Origin: a virus
Virus record (IMG/VR): IMGVR_UViG_3300035670_000102
Location: 28,966-92,965 of that record
Direction: 5' to 3' (one strand)
DNA: 64,000 nucleotides
Made by a program: the position numbers and the translations under genes. Within the stretch, counting starts at the first letter, position 1; each line of letters starts with the position of its first letter. The notes beneath the pieces are model-generated. The model was not told the origin of the DNA. It saw only the letters and a list, made by a program, of their open reading frames with translations, and did no database searches. Below, piece by piece: positions 51,889-59,800 of the stretch.

Positions 51889-53223
51889 ATGAAAACATTT
51901 TTTCAGTTTATCGTAGAAGCAACTCCTTCCTCCGATCAAGCAAAACGTCTTGGTCTTGTTGGCGATGGGCATGGTGGGTGGTATAATAGAGCCACAGGAG
52001 AATTTGAAGCAAAAACCATGGGTGACAAGTTGAAGTTTTATAATAAGAGGCAAATTGTTGGTGGAAAAGATCCAAAACAAACAGAGATTGAAAAAAATAT
52101 TCCATTAGGTTCTGTATTACCTCAACAAACACAACAGCCAAATTTATCAGTTTATTCAGATCAACCCCAAGATACGACACAAAATTTTCAAGATAATACG
52201 CAACAGGAAGAACCAATTTCAACTCCTCCCAATGTTCCAAAAACAAAAGGTACGCTAACAATAGCATTTGGTCGTTTCAATCCACCAACAATAGGTCATC
52301 AGCAACTTATGGATGTTGCATATTCATCTTCTCTAGAAGATGGTGGTGATTATATAATAGTTCCTTCTCGTACTCAAGATAAAAAGAAAAATCCATTAGA
52401 TCCAGATACAAAAATTTCTTTCATGAGAAAAATGTTCCCAGATCATAGTGAAAGAATCGTTAATGATCAAAATTATAATACTATTTTTGATGTTTTAAAA
52501 AAAGCTCATAATGATGGTTATACTAACATAAGAATAGTTGGAGGGTCGGATAGAGTAAAGGAATTTGAAAAACTTTCTAATAATTATAATGGCCAACTCT
52601 ATCAATTTGATGTAATTGATGTTTTATCCTCTGGTGATAGAGATCCTGATAGTAATAAAGGTGTTGAGGCTGTATCTGCATCTCGTTTAAGACTTGCTGC
52701 CGCAGAAGGAGATTTTATGACATTTCGTTCTGGACTTCCTCCTGGAATTAAAAACAAAGAAGCTTTAGATCTTTTTTATCTTGTTCGTCAAGGAATGGGT
52801 ATTCAAGAAATACAGGAAGATGGATATAATATATGGGAAATTGCTCCAAAATTTGATCAGCAATCTTTGAGAGAAAATTATATTGATGAAAATATTTTTA
52901 AAGTTGGGCAAGTTGTTGAAAATTTAAATACTGGTTTGGTTGGTAAAATAATTCGTAGAGGAACAAATTATTTAATTTGTGTAACTGAAAATGGGATGAT
53001 GTTTAAATCTTGGATTAAAGATGTTATGGAATCCTATACTGAAAAAAGTATGATAAGAACAATGAGATTACCTGGAAAACCAAATACTTTAATCGGCACA
53101 TTCGGATATTTTAAGTATGCTTCAAAAATGACTCCTGGTGCAATTGGCACTGGAGCAGAAAATCTTCAAGTTGGTGCAAAACCTTATAGTGCAAATATGA
53201 TAAATAAAGATAGAAAAAAGTAA
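51889..53223 (+). CDS. Nucleotidyltransferase-fold protein with capsid-targeting tag
   Basis: A 444-residue protein. The first residues MKTFFQFIVEATPSS form a capsid-targeting-like tag with a gp21-type FIVE site. Residues about 20-60 contain KRLGLVGDGHGGWYNRATGE, a module common in marine phage proteins. The central domain (about 120-290) is a cytidylyl/adenylyltransferase fold: FGRFNPPTIGHQQLM with the HxGH-type TIGH near 134-137, IRIVGGSDR near 220, and SASRLRLAA near 263-271, the family's C-terminal nucleotide motif. The C-terminal region has a small beta module (NTGLVGKIIRRGTNYLI). Substrate is not predictable by eye. Confidence 0.75.
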   Translation: MKTFFQFIVEATPSSDQAKRLGLVGDGHGGWYNRATGEFEAKTMGDKLKFYNKRQIVGGKDPKQTEIEKNIPLGSVLPQQTQQPNLSVYSDQPQDTTQNFQDNTQQEEPISTPPNVPKTKGTLTIAFGRFNPPTIGHQQLMDVAYSSSLEDGGDYIIVPSRTQDKKKNPLDPDTKISFMRKMFPDHSERIVNDQNYNTIFDVLKKAHNDGYTNIRIVGGSDRVKEFEKLSNNYNGQLYQFDVIDVLSSGDRDPDSNKGVEAVSASRLRLAAAEGDFMTFRSGLPPGIKNKEALDLFYLVRQGMGIQEIQEDGYNIWEIAPKFDQQSLRENYIDENIFKVGQVVENLNTGLVGKIIRRGTNYLICVTENGMMFKSWIKDVMESYTEKSMIRTMRLPGKPNTLIGTFGYFKYASKMTPGAIGTGAENLQVGAKPYSANMINKDRKK

Positions 53224-53241
53224 AAAAGTTAAATTCTTCTT

Positions 53242-54936
53242 ATGAAAAAACATATTGCTGAAGATCTCCCCGCAAGAAGTCATCCACAAGCTTCTTTATC
53301 TTCAAAAGATAATAAGCCTGAACAAAAAAGTGATGGAAAAGGTCAATCTGGAGAAAAAAATTCTAGTGATAAAGTAAGACAGGCTGTTTATGATATTCGT
53401 TATAGGGCGAGAAGAGAGAATATTCCATTAAGACAAGCATATTCACAATATGTTCAAAATAGCTCAATGAGTGAAGCTGATAAACTTGAGATTAGGAATA
53501 GACTATTTGGAAAATCCGGAAATATGAATGAAGATTATGGAATTAAAGAATTAGCTTCTAGTAATGTAGCAACCGCTCTTTTTAAAGTGTTTGTGGAAAA
53601 GGAGAATGATAAAATTAGTGAAGAATATTTGAATGAATTGAGAGATAATGTAAACGGCGCTAGTAGCAGAAAATATAAAGTTAGAGTTACTGATGAAAAT
53701 GGAACGAGCTATGTTAGATATGCAAATCGTGAAAAAATTAGCGATCTGAGAGCAAATCCAAACATTAAATCCGTTGAAATGACTGAATATGGTGAGCCAT
53801 ATGAAGGCGAAAGGTCTAAAGGTGAGCAAACAACAAAAGCAAAACAAGGTAAAAAACAAAATGATGGAAATTTAGCTAATAATTATCCTCCATATGATAA
53901 GGTAACCAGAGGAGATGTTATTGCTGGTGCCAAAGGTGAAGATCAAATGGGAGGTAAAAAAAAAATTAAAGAAGATTTTTTAAATGAACTCAATGATGAT
54001 GCAAAAATTGATGTAATGAAAAAAGGTAAGAAAAATAATATTGTTGTATCTCCTTCTGACAAAGTTGCAGAATCTTCCTACCAAAAATTTATGAAAATTT
54101 TGCAAGAAAGGGAGATGACTAAATCTGAAAAAAGTAAAGAAGAAAAACTTAAAACAAAGTACGATTCTTCTTCTATGAAGGCAAATATGATTGCTCAGTA
54201 CGGACCAGAAGAAGGAAAAAATATATATTTTGCATCTATTCGCAAACAAGCAATGAAAGAAGAATCTTCTTGCAATTCTTCTGAATTGCAAAGAGATACT
54301 AGAGGTGATTACGCTAAAAAAGAAGTAATTAAAAATAAATTAAGATCTGGACTGGGTATTAAAAATCCTATTGTAATGATTTCAGACGAAGAAGAAGTTA
54401 AAGAGGGTGCTGGATTAAGTGTTGGAATTTCAAAACTTGTTGGAGGTGCTCTTTCAAATCCAAGAACTTCTGCTGAACAAGGAGCAAAAAATTTCCAAAA
54501 GAATGTTGCAGATCCAGTTGGTAAAGTAGTAAAGGGAGCAGTTCGTTCTGTACTTCAACCAGCAAATATGTCCCCTGAGGCACAAAAAGCAAGAAGAGAT
54601 AAGTATAGACCTGAAGAGGTTGAACTGGGGGGTGAAGTTATTGATGAGAGAAGAAAAGAAGATAAAGTAGCAAAAACTCCAAGAAAACCACGAAATCCTG
54701 CATTTGAGTTAGTTGCCAATTCTATGGGTACAGGTAGAATGGGAGTTCAACCAAGAGGACAAACCAGGATTAAACGCCAAGCATCTGAAAGAACTGAAAA
54801 TCCTGAAACTAAAGAACTAGAAAGAAAAAGACCTGCTAGTGCTGGTCCAACTCCAGCACAAAAAGTAGCAAATCGTCGCGCCGCCGCTCAAAGAGCACAA
54901 GATATGTACAAACCAAGAGCAGGTGAATCTGACTGA
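53242..54936 (+). CDS. Late head-associated protein, highly charged
   Basis: A 564-residue, Lys/Glu-rich protein of low complexity with no catalytic motif. It begins MKKHIAEDLPARSHPQ, in which IAE is a possible gp21 site. Segments familiar from marine phage structural proteins include SYQKFMKILQEREMTKSEKS near 275-294, IAQYGPEEGKNIYFASIRKQ near 315-334, and SPEAQKARRDKYRPEE near 445-460. The last 100 residues are strongly basic. A role in the prohead core or with packaged DNA is likely but inferred. It follows the tagged nucleotidyltransferase gene by 18 bases. Confidence 0.6.
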   Translation: MKKHIAEDLPARSHPQASLSSKDNKPEQKSDGKGQSGEKNSSDKVRQAVYDIRYRARRENIPLRQAYSQYVQNSSMSEADKLEIRNRLFGKSGNMNEDYGIKELASSNVATALFKVFVEKENDKISEEYLNELRDNVNGASSRKYKVRVTDENGTSYVRYANREKISDLRANPNIKSVEMTEYGEPYEGERSKGEQTTKAKQGKKQNDGNLANNYPPYDKVTRGDVIAGAKGEDQMGGKKKIKEDFLNELNDDAKIDVMKKGKKNNIVVSPSDKVAESSYQKFMKILQEREMTKSEKSKEEKLKTKYDSSSMKANMIAQYGPEEGKNIYFASIRKQAMKEESSCNSSELQRDTRGDYAKKEVIKNKLRSGLGIKNPIVMISDEEEVKEGAGLSVGISKLVGGALSNPRTSAEQGAKNFQKNVADPVGKVVKGAVRSVLQPANMSPEAQKARRDKYRPEEVELGGEVIDERRKEDKVAKTPRKPRNPAFELVANSMGTGRMGVQPRGQTRIKRQASERTENPETKELERKRPASAGPTPAQKVANRRAAAQRAQDMYKPRAGESD

Positions 54937-55004
54937 TTGTTAAAAAACAGTAAAATCCCTAAATAGGTTAGGACACACTTTCACAATACTATACGGAGGA
55001 CATT

Positions 55005-55175
55005 ATGGGCGCACTTGTAGAACTCGTAAAACCACTTCTTCTTTTAGCAGTTAACTCTTGCCATACCAAGAGACTTGTATGTGATCTTCTTGACCGTTAT
55101 GTCAAAACTACTGATAATGATATTGATAATGTTATTGCCGATACTGTAAGAACAGCACTTCTTAAAAATTGCTGA
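55005..55175 (+). CDS. Small hydrophobic-start protein
   Basis: A 56-residue protein from the ATG at 55005, preceded by a strong GGAGGA ribosome binding site at 54995-55000. The first 16 residues are hydrophobic (MGALVELVKPLLLLAV), followed by a charged segment (CHTKRLVCDLLDRYV) and a C-terminal Cys. It could be a small membrane-associated or helical bundle protein. It stands alone before a strong terminator. Function unknown. Confidence 0.65.
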   Translation: MGALVELVKPLLLLAVNSCHTKRLVCDLLDRYVKTTDNDIDNVIADTVRTALLKNC

Positions 55176-55199
55176 TAAGTAGATATAAAATATCTCAAA

Positions 55200-55231
55200 A
55201 AGGAGACCTTTAAGTGGGGTCTCCTTTTTTT
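55200..55231 (+). terminator. Terminator after the small hydrophobic-start protein
   Basis: Stem AAGGAGACC / GGTCTCCTT (core 55202-55208 and 55218-55224) with a 9-base loop and seven T residues. Confidence 0.92.
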
Positions 55232-55238
55232 ATAAATA
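55231..55238 (+). promoter_or_regulatory. Late promoter following the terminator
   Basis: Exact TATAAATA that begins on the last T of the terminator tract and lies 31 bases before the ATG at 55269. Confidence 0.75.
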
Positions 55239-55268
55239 TCAATAGAAAAAGAATTAAGGGTAAGAAAC

Positions 55269-56042
55269 ATGTCACTTTGGGGCATTTCAACAAACGCTGA
55301 GACTGCTACTAATAATTATGCGATTCCCAAGTATTTGGGTAAGTATTCTTCCACTACTGGTCTTTTTGAAGCAACTGATAGGAATAGAAGTCCTTATAAT
55401 TGTTTTGCTGATAATCGTGGATGGATTCAAAGACATTATAAGACCGCACATCATGCTGGAATTTCTACTCGTTATTGGGATTCTATTTTAGTTCCTGTTG
55501 CTGGTTTAAACACCGCAGGAGCTGGAACAAGTACAACTGGTTTGGGTCAAGCAACTCCGATTGCTGTTTTCTTTGAAGATCCAAACTTTGCTTCACCAAT
55601 TAGTATTAGTGCTGGTGGAACAACTGGCATTTCAACAAACACAGTTGGTTACGTTCATGTTGTCTGGAATGAGGCAGTTTATTGTAGTGCTGGTGCAACA
55701 GTTTTGATTACTCCTTCTACTGGACCTAATATTGTTGCTTATGCGGCGTCTGCAGGAGTTCCGGTTCAGGTTAATGTTCCTGAAGTAGGACAAACTGTAG
55801 TAACTTTTAATGGACAAATAACTAATAGAGTTGCTTTTGCATTCACGGCACCTTCTGCTTTAAGTGGCATTGGTACTGTTTTAAGAATTTCTACTGAAAA
55901 TGGAGTAGTTGGAACAATTACTGATTTTTCTGGTGGTGGAGCAGTTAATAAAGTTATTGATGGTTTAGTTAAAAATGTTGCAGGTGCTGGAACAACCTCC
56001 GGAGTTGGTATCGGAACCACTACTTTGACGATTAAAGCATAA
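55269..56042 (+). CDS. Virion structural protein (SLWGISTNAET family)
   Basis: A 257-residue Gly/Thr/Val-rich protein. The N-terminus SLWGISTNAETATNNYAIPK and the segment RSPYNCFADNRGWIQRHYKT near residues 39-58 mark a family of virion proteins repeatedly found in marine T4-like phages. The rest is likely beta sandwich with many Gly/Thr strands. It has a dedicated late promoter directly upstream. Capsid decoration or neck/tail accessory role is possible. Four bases separate it from the next gene. Confidence 0.65.
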   Translation: MSLWGISTNAETATNNYAIPKYLGKYSSTTGLFEATDRNRSPYNCFADNRGWIQRHYKTAHHAGISTRYWDSILVPVAGLNTAGAGTSTTGLGQATPIAVFFEDPNFASPISISAGGTTGISTNTVGYVHVVWNEAVYCSAGATVLITPSTGPNIVAYAASAGVPVQVNVPEVGQTVVTFNGQITNRVAFAFTAPSALSGIGTVLRISTENGVVGTITDFSGGGAVNKVIDGLVKNVAGAGTTSGVGIGTTTLTIKA

Positions 56043-56045
56043 TAT

Positions 56046-56417
56046 ATGAGATTTGATGAATTGAATGAGGATAATTATTTAATATTTGCTATAAAGTTTT
56101 ATAACAATCCTCAAGCAGTTACTAAAGAAGATTTTGAGAATGATTTGAAGAGGATAAGATATGTCAAAAAATTATTGAAGAAATATAAAAAGGATGGTAT
56201 TTTAAAATCTCATTTAATTCTAAATCATCTTATTTTATTGTTTAATGTATTTGATGATGCTACTGTGCCTCTATTATTTTATAATATTGAAAGTGATCTT
56301 TGGCCACCATTAAAAAGTTTTTTAATATTTTTAAATAGACTTCCTCAATATCCAAAAACATCATTAGATTATATTGAAGAAGATAAAAAGTGTTTACAAA
56401 AACTTAAAGAAATCTAA
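56046..56417 (+). CDS. Helical conserved phage protein
   Basis: A 123-residue helical protein, FDELNEDNYLIFAIKFYNNP at the start, then a basic helix (RIRYVKKLLKKYKKDGILK) and LILNHLILLFNVFDDATVPL near residues 60-79. Similar short proteins accompany structural genes in marine T4-like phages, and it resembles a baseplate- or packaging-associated small family. No enzymatic motif is visible. Its stop overlaps the next ATG by one base. Confidence 0.55.
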   Translation: MRFDELNEDNYLIFAIKFYNNPQAVTKEDFENDLKRIRYVKKLLKKYKKDGILKSHLILNHLILLFNVFDDATVPLLFYNIESDLWPPLKSFLIFLNRLPQYPKTSLDYIEEDKKCLQKLKEI

Positions 56418-56629
56418 TGAATAAACTAGATAGGTTAATTCAAATTATTCGCAATCTTAGAGAAGAAGGTGAGATTGCAAACGTGGTTGGTGATGGGGAA
56501 AAATCTCTTGGATACAATATTAATACGGGCACTCCTCCAGTATTTCTTTCAAATAAGAAAAAAAAGAACTATGCAAAAGGTGGAAAAGGTTCGCGTAAGT
56601 GGTGGTTGCAGTATTTGAGGGGTGAATAA
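56417..56629 (+). CDS. Small basic conserved protein
   Basis: A 70-residue protein: helical start (MNKLDRLIQIIRNLREEGEI), a Gly/Pro central loop, and a Lys-rich end (KKKKNYAKGGKGSRKWWLQY). Overlaps the preceding TAA by one base. The aromatic-basic C-terminus would suit binding to DNA or another virion protein. Function unknown. Confidence 0.55.
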   Translation: MNKLDRLIQIIRNLREEGEIANVVGDGEKSLGYNINTGTPPVFLSNKKKKNYAKGGKGSRKWWLQYLRGE

Positions 56630-56632
56630 ATA
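56625..56632 (+). promoter_or_regulatory. Candidate late promoter variant
   Basis: AATAAATA overlapping the preceding stop codon and 41 bases before the ATG at 56673. Confidence 0.35.
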
Positions 56633-56672
56633 CTAGTAGATTTGTTATGGGCAAATCTTATCGGCACAAAAT

Positions 56673-57092
56673 ATGTTTAACCAAAATACCTCACCCTCAC
56701 CAGACACCAAGATTGCAGTTTTAGAAGAGCGTCTTTCCGCATATGAACTTATGCTAAAAAAGATTGATGAAGCAATTCAGATTATGGGTAAGACTAGTCA
56801 AAACATCAGTAAGATGCTAGCAGTTCATGATGAAAAAATTGAGCAGTCTGTTAAAACGGATGAGATGATTTCTAAAATGATTGGTGAATTAAAGGACGAA
56901 AATAGAGATCAACATAAAGGTGTAACAGATAGAATTAAGGCTTTAGAAGTAAAGGTTGAAGATATAGCAAAGTTTCGTTGGATTGTTGTTGGAGTTGCTG
57001 TTGTAGTTTCTTTTGCAGTTTCACAGTCTTCAATGGTTGTGGACATATTGACACCAGACAACCAACCTGTTAAAATAGAGACCACAAAGTAA
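56673..57092 (+). CDS. Coiled-coil protein with C-terminal transmembrane segment
   Basis: A 139-residue protein. Residues about 10-97 are a heptad-rich coiled coil (TKIAVLEERLSAYELMLKKI and following). One hydrophobic segment near 102-118 (WIVVGVAVVVSFAVSQS) fits a membrane anchor, with a short polar tail after it. The plan of cytoplasmic coiled coil plus single anchor resembles some phage holin, antiholin or membrane-adaptor proteins. No lysis partner is visible nearby, so a lysis role is speculative. Confidence 0.6.
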   Translation: MFNQNTSPSPDTKIAVLEERLSAYELMLKKIDEAIQIMGKTSQNISKMLAVHDEKIEQSVKTDEMISKMIGELKDENRDQHKGVTDRIKALEVKVEDIAKFRWIVVGVAVVVSFAVSQSSMVVDILTPDNQPVKIETTK

Positions 57093-57105
57093 TAAATTCT
57101 TTATA

Positions 57106-58077
57106 ATGGATTTGATTGACTCCAAGTATATTGGACTCGTTTCGTCACGCTTACAGAAATTTAAAAGAGTTAAGGCAGATCTTTACAATTTCCGGTGTCC
57201 TTTGTGTGGAGACTCTCAAAAAAATAAAAGTAAGGCTAGGGGATACTTATATGCTGTTAAAAACAACACAAACTTTAAGTGTCATAACTGTGGGGCAAGT
57301 TTGTCTTTTAATAATTTTCTTAAACAACTAGACCCATCTCTCCATAAGCAATATACTATGGAGAAGTTTAAAGAGGGTCATACTGGAAAAAATTTTGTTG
57401 TTGAGGAACCTAAGTTTGAATTTACAAAACCAATCTTTAAAAAAAGGGTAGATCTACCTAAAGCATCAGAAATTACGATTGCTAGAGAGTATCTTCAAAA
57501 ACGAAAACTTGACCCAGAAAAGTTTTATTTTGCTGACAAATTTAAGGAGTGGACAAACACACAAAAAGAAACTTTTAGCACTATTGGTAGGGATGAAAGC
57601 CGCATTATTATACCATTGTATGATATAGAATCTAATTTAATAGGGTTTCAGGGAAGATCACTTGGACCCTCACCAAATAAATACATCACCGTGATGCTTT
57701 CCAATGAATCTCCTAAACTTTATGGACTTGAAAAGGTGGATTCTTCAAAAACCATTTACATTGTTGAAGGACCCTTCGACTCAACGCTTATTGAAAATGC
57801 TGTTGCTATGTGTGGGTCCGATATTGATATTAGATCGTTTGGTTGGGGAGATTATATTTGGGTTTTTGATAATGAACCACGCAATAGAGAAATCGTCAAA
57901 CGAATATCAAAAACCATCGATAGAGGCGACAAGGTGATTATTTGGCCAATCAATGTCCATCAAAAAGATATTAATGATATGGTTTTAGCTGGACTTAATG
58001 TTATGGATGTGTTAAAATCAAACACATACTCAGGTTTAGAAGCAAAAATTAAGTTTAACAATTGGAAGAAAGTATGA
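57106..58077 (+). CDS. gp61: DNA primase gp61
   Basis: Primase of the T4-type primosome, acting with gp41 to make RNA primers. Zinc-binding pairs CPLC near residues 31-34 and CHNC near 59-62 form the N-terminal finger. The Toprim-type core has FQGRSLGPSPNKYI near 183-196, IYIVEGPFDSTLI near 217-229 and VFDNEPRNREIV near 255-266. Length is 323 residues against 342 in T4. The stop overlaps the nrdA ATG. Placement before nrdA, away from gp41, is usual for marine relatives. Confidence 0.92.
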   Translation: MDLIDSKYIGLVSSRLQKFKRVKADLYNFRCPLCGDSQKNKSKARGYLYAVKNNTNFKCHNCGASLSFNNFLKQLDPSLHKQYTMEKFKEGHTGKNFVVEEPKFEFTKPIFKKRVDLPKASEITIAREYLQKRKLDPEKFYFADKFKEWTNTQKETFSTIGRDESRIIIPLYDIESNLIGFQGRSLGPSPNKYITVMLSNESPKLYGLEKVDSSKTIYIVEGPFDSTLIENAVAMCGSDIDIRSFGWGDYIWVFDNEPRNREIVKRISKTIDRGDKVIIWPINVHQKDINDMVLAGLNVMDVLKSNTYSGLEAKIKFNNWKKV

Positions 58078-59741
58078 GCAACGGAACAAAAGTCGTCAAA
58101 AGAGATGGTCAAACTGAACCTCTTGATCTTAACAAACTCCACGTTATGGTGGAAGAATCCTGTAAAGATTTAGCAGGTGTGTCAGCATCTCAAGTAGAGA
58201 TGCAATCTGGTATTCAATTTTACAACGGTATTGCTACTGCAGAGATTCAGGAAATTTTAATTCGCTCTGCTTCTGACCTGATTGATTTGGATCACCCCAA
58301 TTATCAATTCGTCGCTGCTCGCCTGCTTCTATTTTCTCTCCGCAAGCAGTTGTTTGGTCGTATGCACGAATCCCCTACAGTCAAGCAACACATTCTTAGT
58401 GCCGTTGAGAAAGGCGTCTATGATGCAGAAATTCTTGACTTGTATACTGACGAAGAGTTTGATAAACTTGAATCATTTATTGATCATAGTCGTGACTACT
58501 TGTTCACCTATGCTGGGCTTAGACAAGTGGTGGATAAGTATCTTGTGCAAGATAGAAGCACTGGTAAACTTTATGAAACGCCACAGTTCATGTATCTTTT
58601 GATTGCGGCGACTATCTTTTCAAAGTATCCTAAAGAAACCCGTCTAGATTACGTTAAGAAGTATTATGACGCAATCTCAAAGCACAAAATCAACATTCCT
58701 ACGCCAATCATGGCAGGTGTTAGAACCCCACTTCGTCAATATGCAAGTTGCGTTCTTGTTGATGTTGATGACACCCTTGATAGCATCTTCAGCTCTGATA
58801 TGGCAATTGGTCGCTATGTTGCTCAAAGAGCAGGAATTGGTATCAACGCAGGTCGCATCAGGGGCATCAACGCTAAAATCAGAGGCGGAGAAGTTCAGCA
58901 TACGGGTGTTGTCCCATTCCTCAAGAAGTTTGAGGCAACTGTCAGGTGTTGTACACAAAACGGGATTCGTGGTGGAAGTGCTACTGTCCACTTTCCAATC
59001 TGGCACCAAGAAATAGAAGATATTCTTGTCTTAAAGAATAATAAAGGAACTGAAGATAATCGTGTTCGTAAATTAGACTACTCTATCCAAATCTCCAAAC
59101 TCTTCTATGAACGATTCATCCGTAACGAAGAAATCTCACTCTTCTCTCCCCACGCTGTTCCTGGTCTGTATGATGCTTTTGGCACTGATGGATTTGACGA
59201 GTTATATCTTCGTTATGAACGAGATGAATCTATTCCAAGAAAAACTATCGGCGCTCAAGAACTCTTTCTGGACCTCCTGAAAGAACGTGCTGAAACTGGT
59301 CGTATCTACATTATGAATATTGACCATTGCAACTCCCACTCTTCCTTTATCGATAAGGTTGAGATGAGTAATCTTTGTGTTGCTGGTGATACTTTGATTT
59401 CAATTAGACACAATTTAAATGATTATTCTGACGAATCAATTTCTAGGGACACCATTGATAAAACAACTGTTATTGAAATTAAAGATCTTGAAAAATTTAG
59501 TAATAACTTATTTGTCAATGATATAAAAGTTCTTTCTTATAACACTGAAACTGGTAAAGAAGAGTGGGCACCTATTACAGCATTTACCCAAACTTCACCA
59601 AAAGCAAAAGTAATGAAAATTACTGATGAAGAAAGTGGTAAGAGTATTGTTGTGACACCAGAGCATAAAGTATTCACCAAAAATCGTGGATATGTGATGG
59701 CAAAAGATTTGGTTGAAACTGATGAATTGGTAATTAATTAA
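58074..59741 (+). CDS. nrdA: Ribonucleotide reductase large subunit, N-terminal part fused to intein N half
   Basis: Class Ia ribonucleotide reductase, first fragment: 434 residues of N-extein plus 121 residues of split-intein N half. I start at the ATG at 58074 overlapping the gp61 stop. The extein carries the ATP-cone (KRDGQTEPLDLNKLHVMVEE), the redox Cys in QYASCVLVDVDDT (E. coli C225 equivalent) and ends DKVEMSNL. The intein begins CVAGDTLISI (block A, Cys1), contains IVVTPEHKVF (block B, TxxH) and ends DLVETDELVIN before TAA. It must associate with the C half encoded at 60466 and splice to give active enzyme. The stop is genuine: no in-frame continuation exists. Confidence 0.92.
   Translation: MSNGTKVVKRDGQTEPLDLNKLHVMVEESCKDLAGVSASQVEMQSGIQFYNGIATAEIQEILIRSASDLIDLDHPNYQFVAARLLLFSLRKQLFGRMHESPTVKQHILSAVEKGVYDAEILDLYTDEEFDKLESFIDHSRDYLFTYAGLRQVVDKYLVQDRSTGKLYETPQFMYLLIAATIFSKYPKETRLDYVKKYYDAISKHKINIPTPIMAGVRTPLRQYASCVLVDVDDTLDSIFSSDMAIGRYVAQRAGIGINAGRIRGINAKIRGGEVQHTGVVPFLKKFEATVRCCTQNGIRGGSATVHFPIWHQEIEDILVLKNNKGTEDNRVRKLDYSIQISKLFYERFIRNEEISLFSPHAVPGLYDAFGTDGFDELYLRYERDESIPRKTIGAQELFLDLLKERAETGRIYIMNIDHCNSHSSFIDKVEMSNLCVAGDTLISIRHNLNDYSDESISRDTIDKTTVIEIKDLEKFSNNLFVNDIKVLSYNTETGKEEWAPITAFTQTSPKAKVMKITDEESGKSIVVTPEHKVFTKNRGYVMAKDLVETDELVIN
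59378..59741 (+). other. Split-intein N-terminal half
   Basis: Coding segment for the 121-residue IntN within nrdA-N, from Cys1 (CVAGDTLIS) to the stop. Block A and block B motifs are intact. The middle carries VLSYNTETGKEEWAPITAFT, a typical intein strand pair. The RGYVMAKDLVETDEL ending is the usual split site region. The insertion separates SNL from CQE of the reductase. Confidence 0.88.
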
Positions 59742-59745
59742 CACA

Positions 59746-59799
59746 ATAGGAAGTGTAATTTCTATATTTTATAAATAGTTATAAGATTACATTTCCTAT
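59746..59799 (+). promoter_or_regulatory. Hairpin with internal late promoter controlling the homing endonuclease
   Basis: Inverted repeat ATAGGAAGTGTAAT (59746-59759) and ATTACATTTCCTAT (59786-59799), 14 pairs in RNA including one G-U, with a 26-base loop. The 3' arm ends one base before the endonuclease ATG at 59801, so the initiation region would be occluded. The loop contains an exact TATAAATA (59770-59777). Its predicted start near 59783 would give a transcript lacking the 5' arm. There is no T-run, so this is not a terminator. Confidence 0.8.
59770..59777 (+). promoter_or_regulatory. Late promoter inside the hairpin loop
   Basis: Exact TATAAATA, 23 bases before the homing endonuclease ATG and within the loop of the 14-bp hairpin. 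Confidence 0.75.
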
Positions 59800-59800
59800 A

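Noticed and set aside
59378-59741. nrdA reading as a truncated pseudogene
   Set aside because: The sequence past DKVEMSNL has ordered intein motifs, and a matching C half with the remaining reductase lies downstream. Both fragments retain all catalytic residues, so a split intein explains the break better than decay.
59746-59799. Intrinsic terminator before the homing endonuclease
   Set aside because: The 14-bp stem is not followed by a T-run and its 3' arm abuts a start codon, so occlusion of translation is the better reading.
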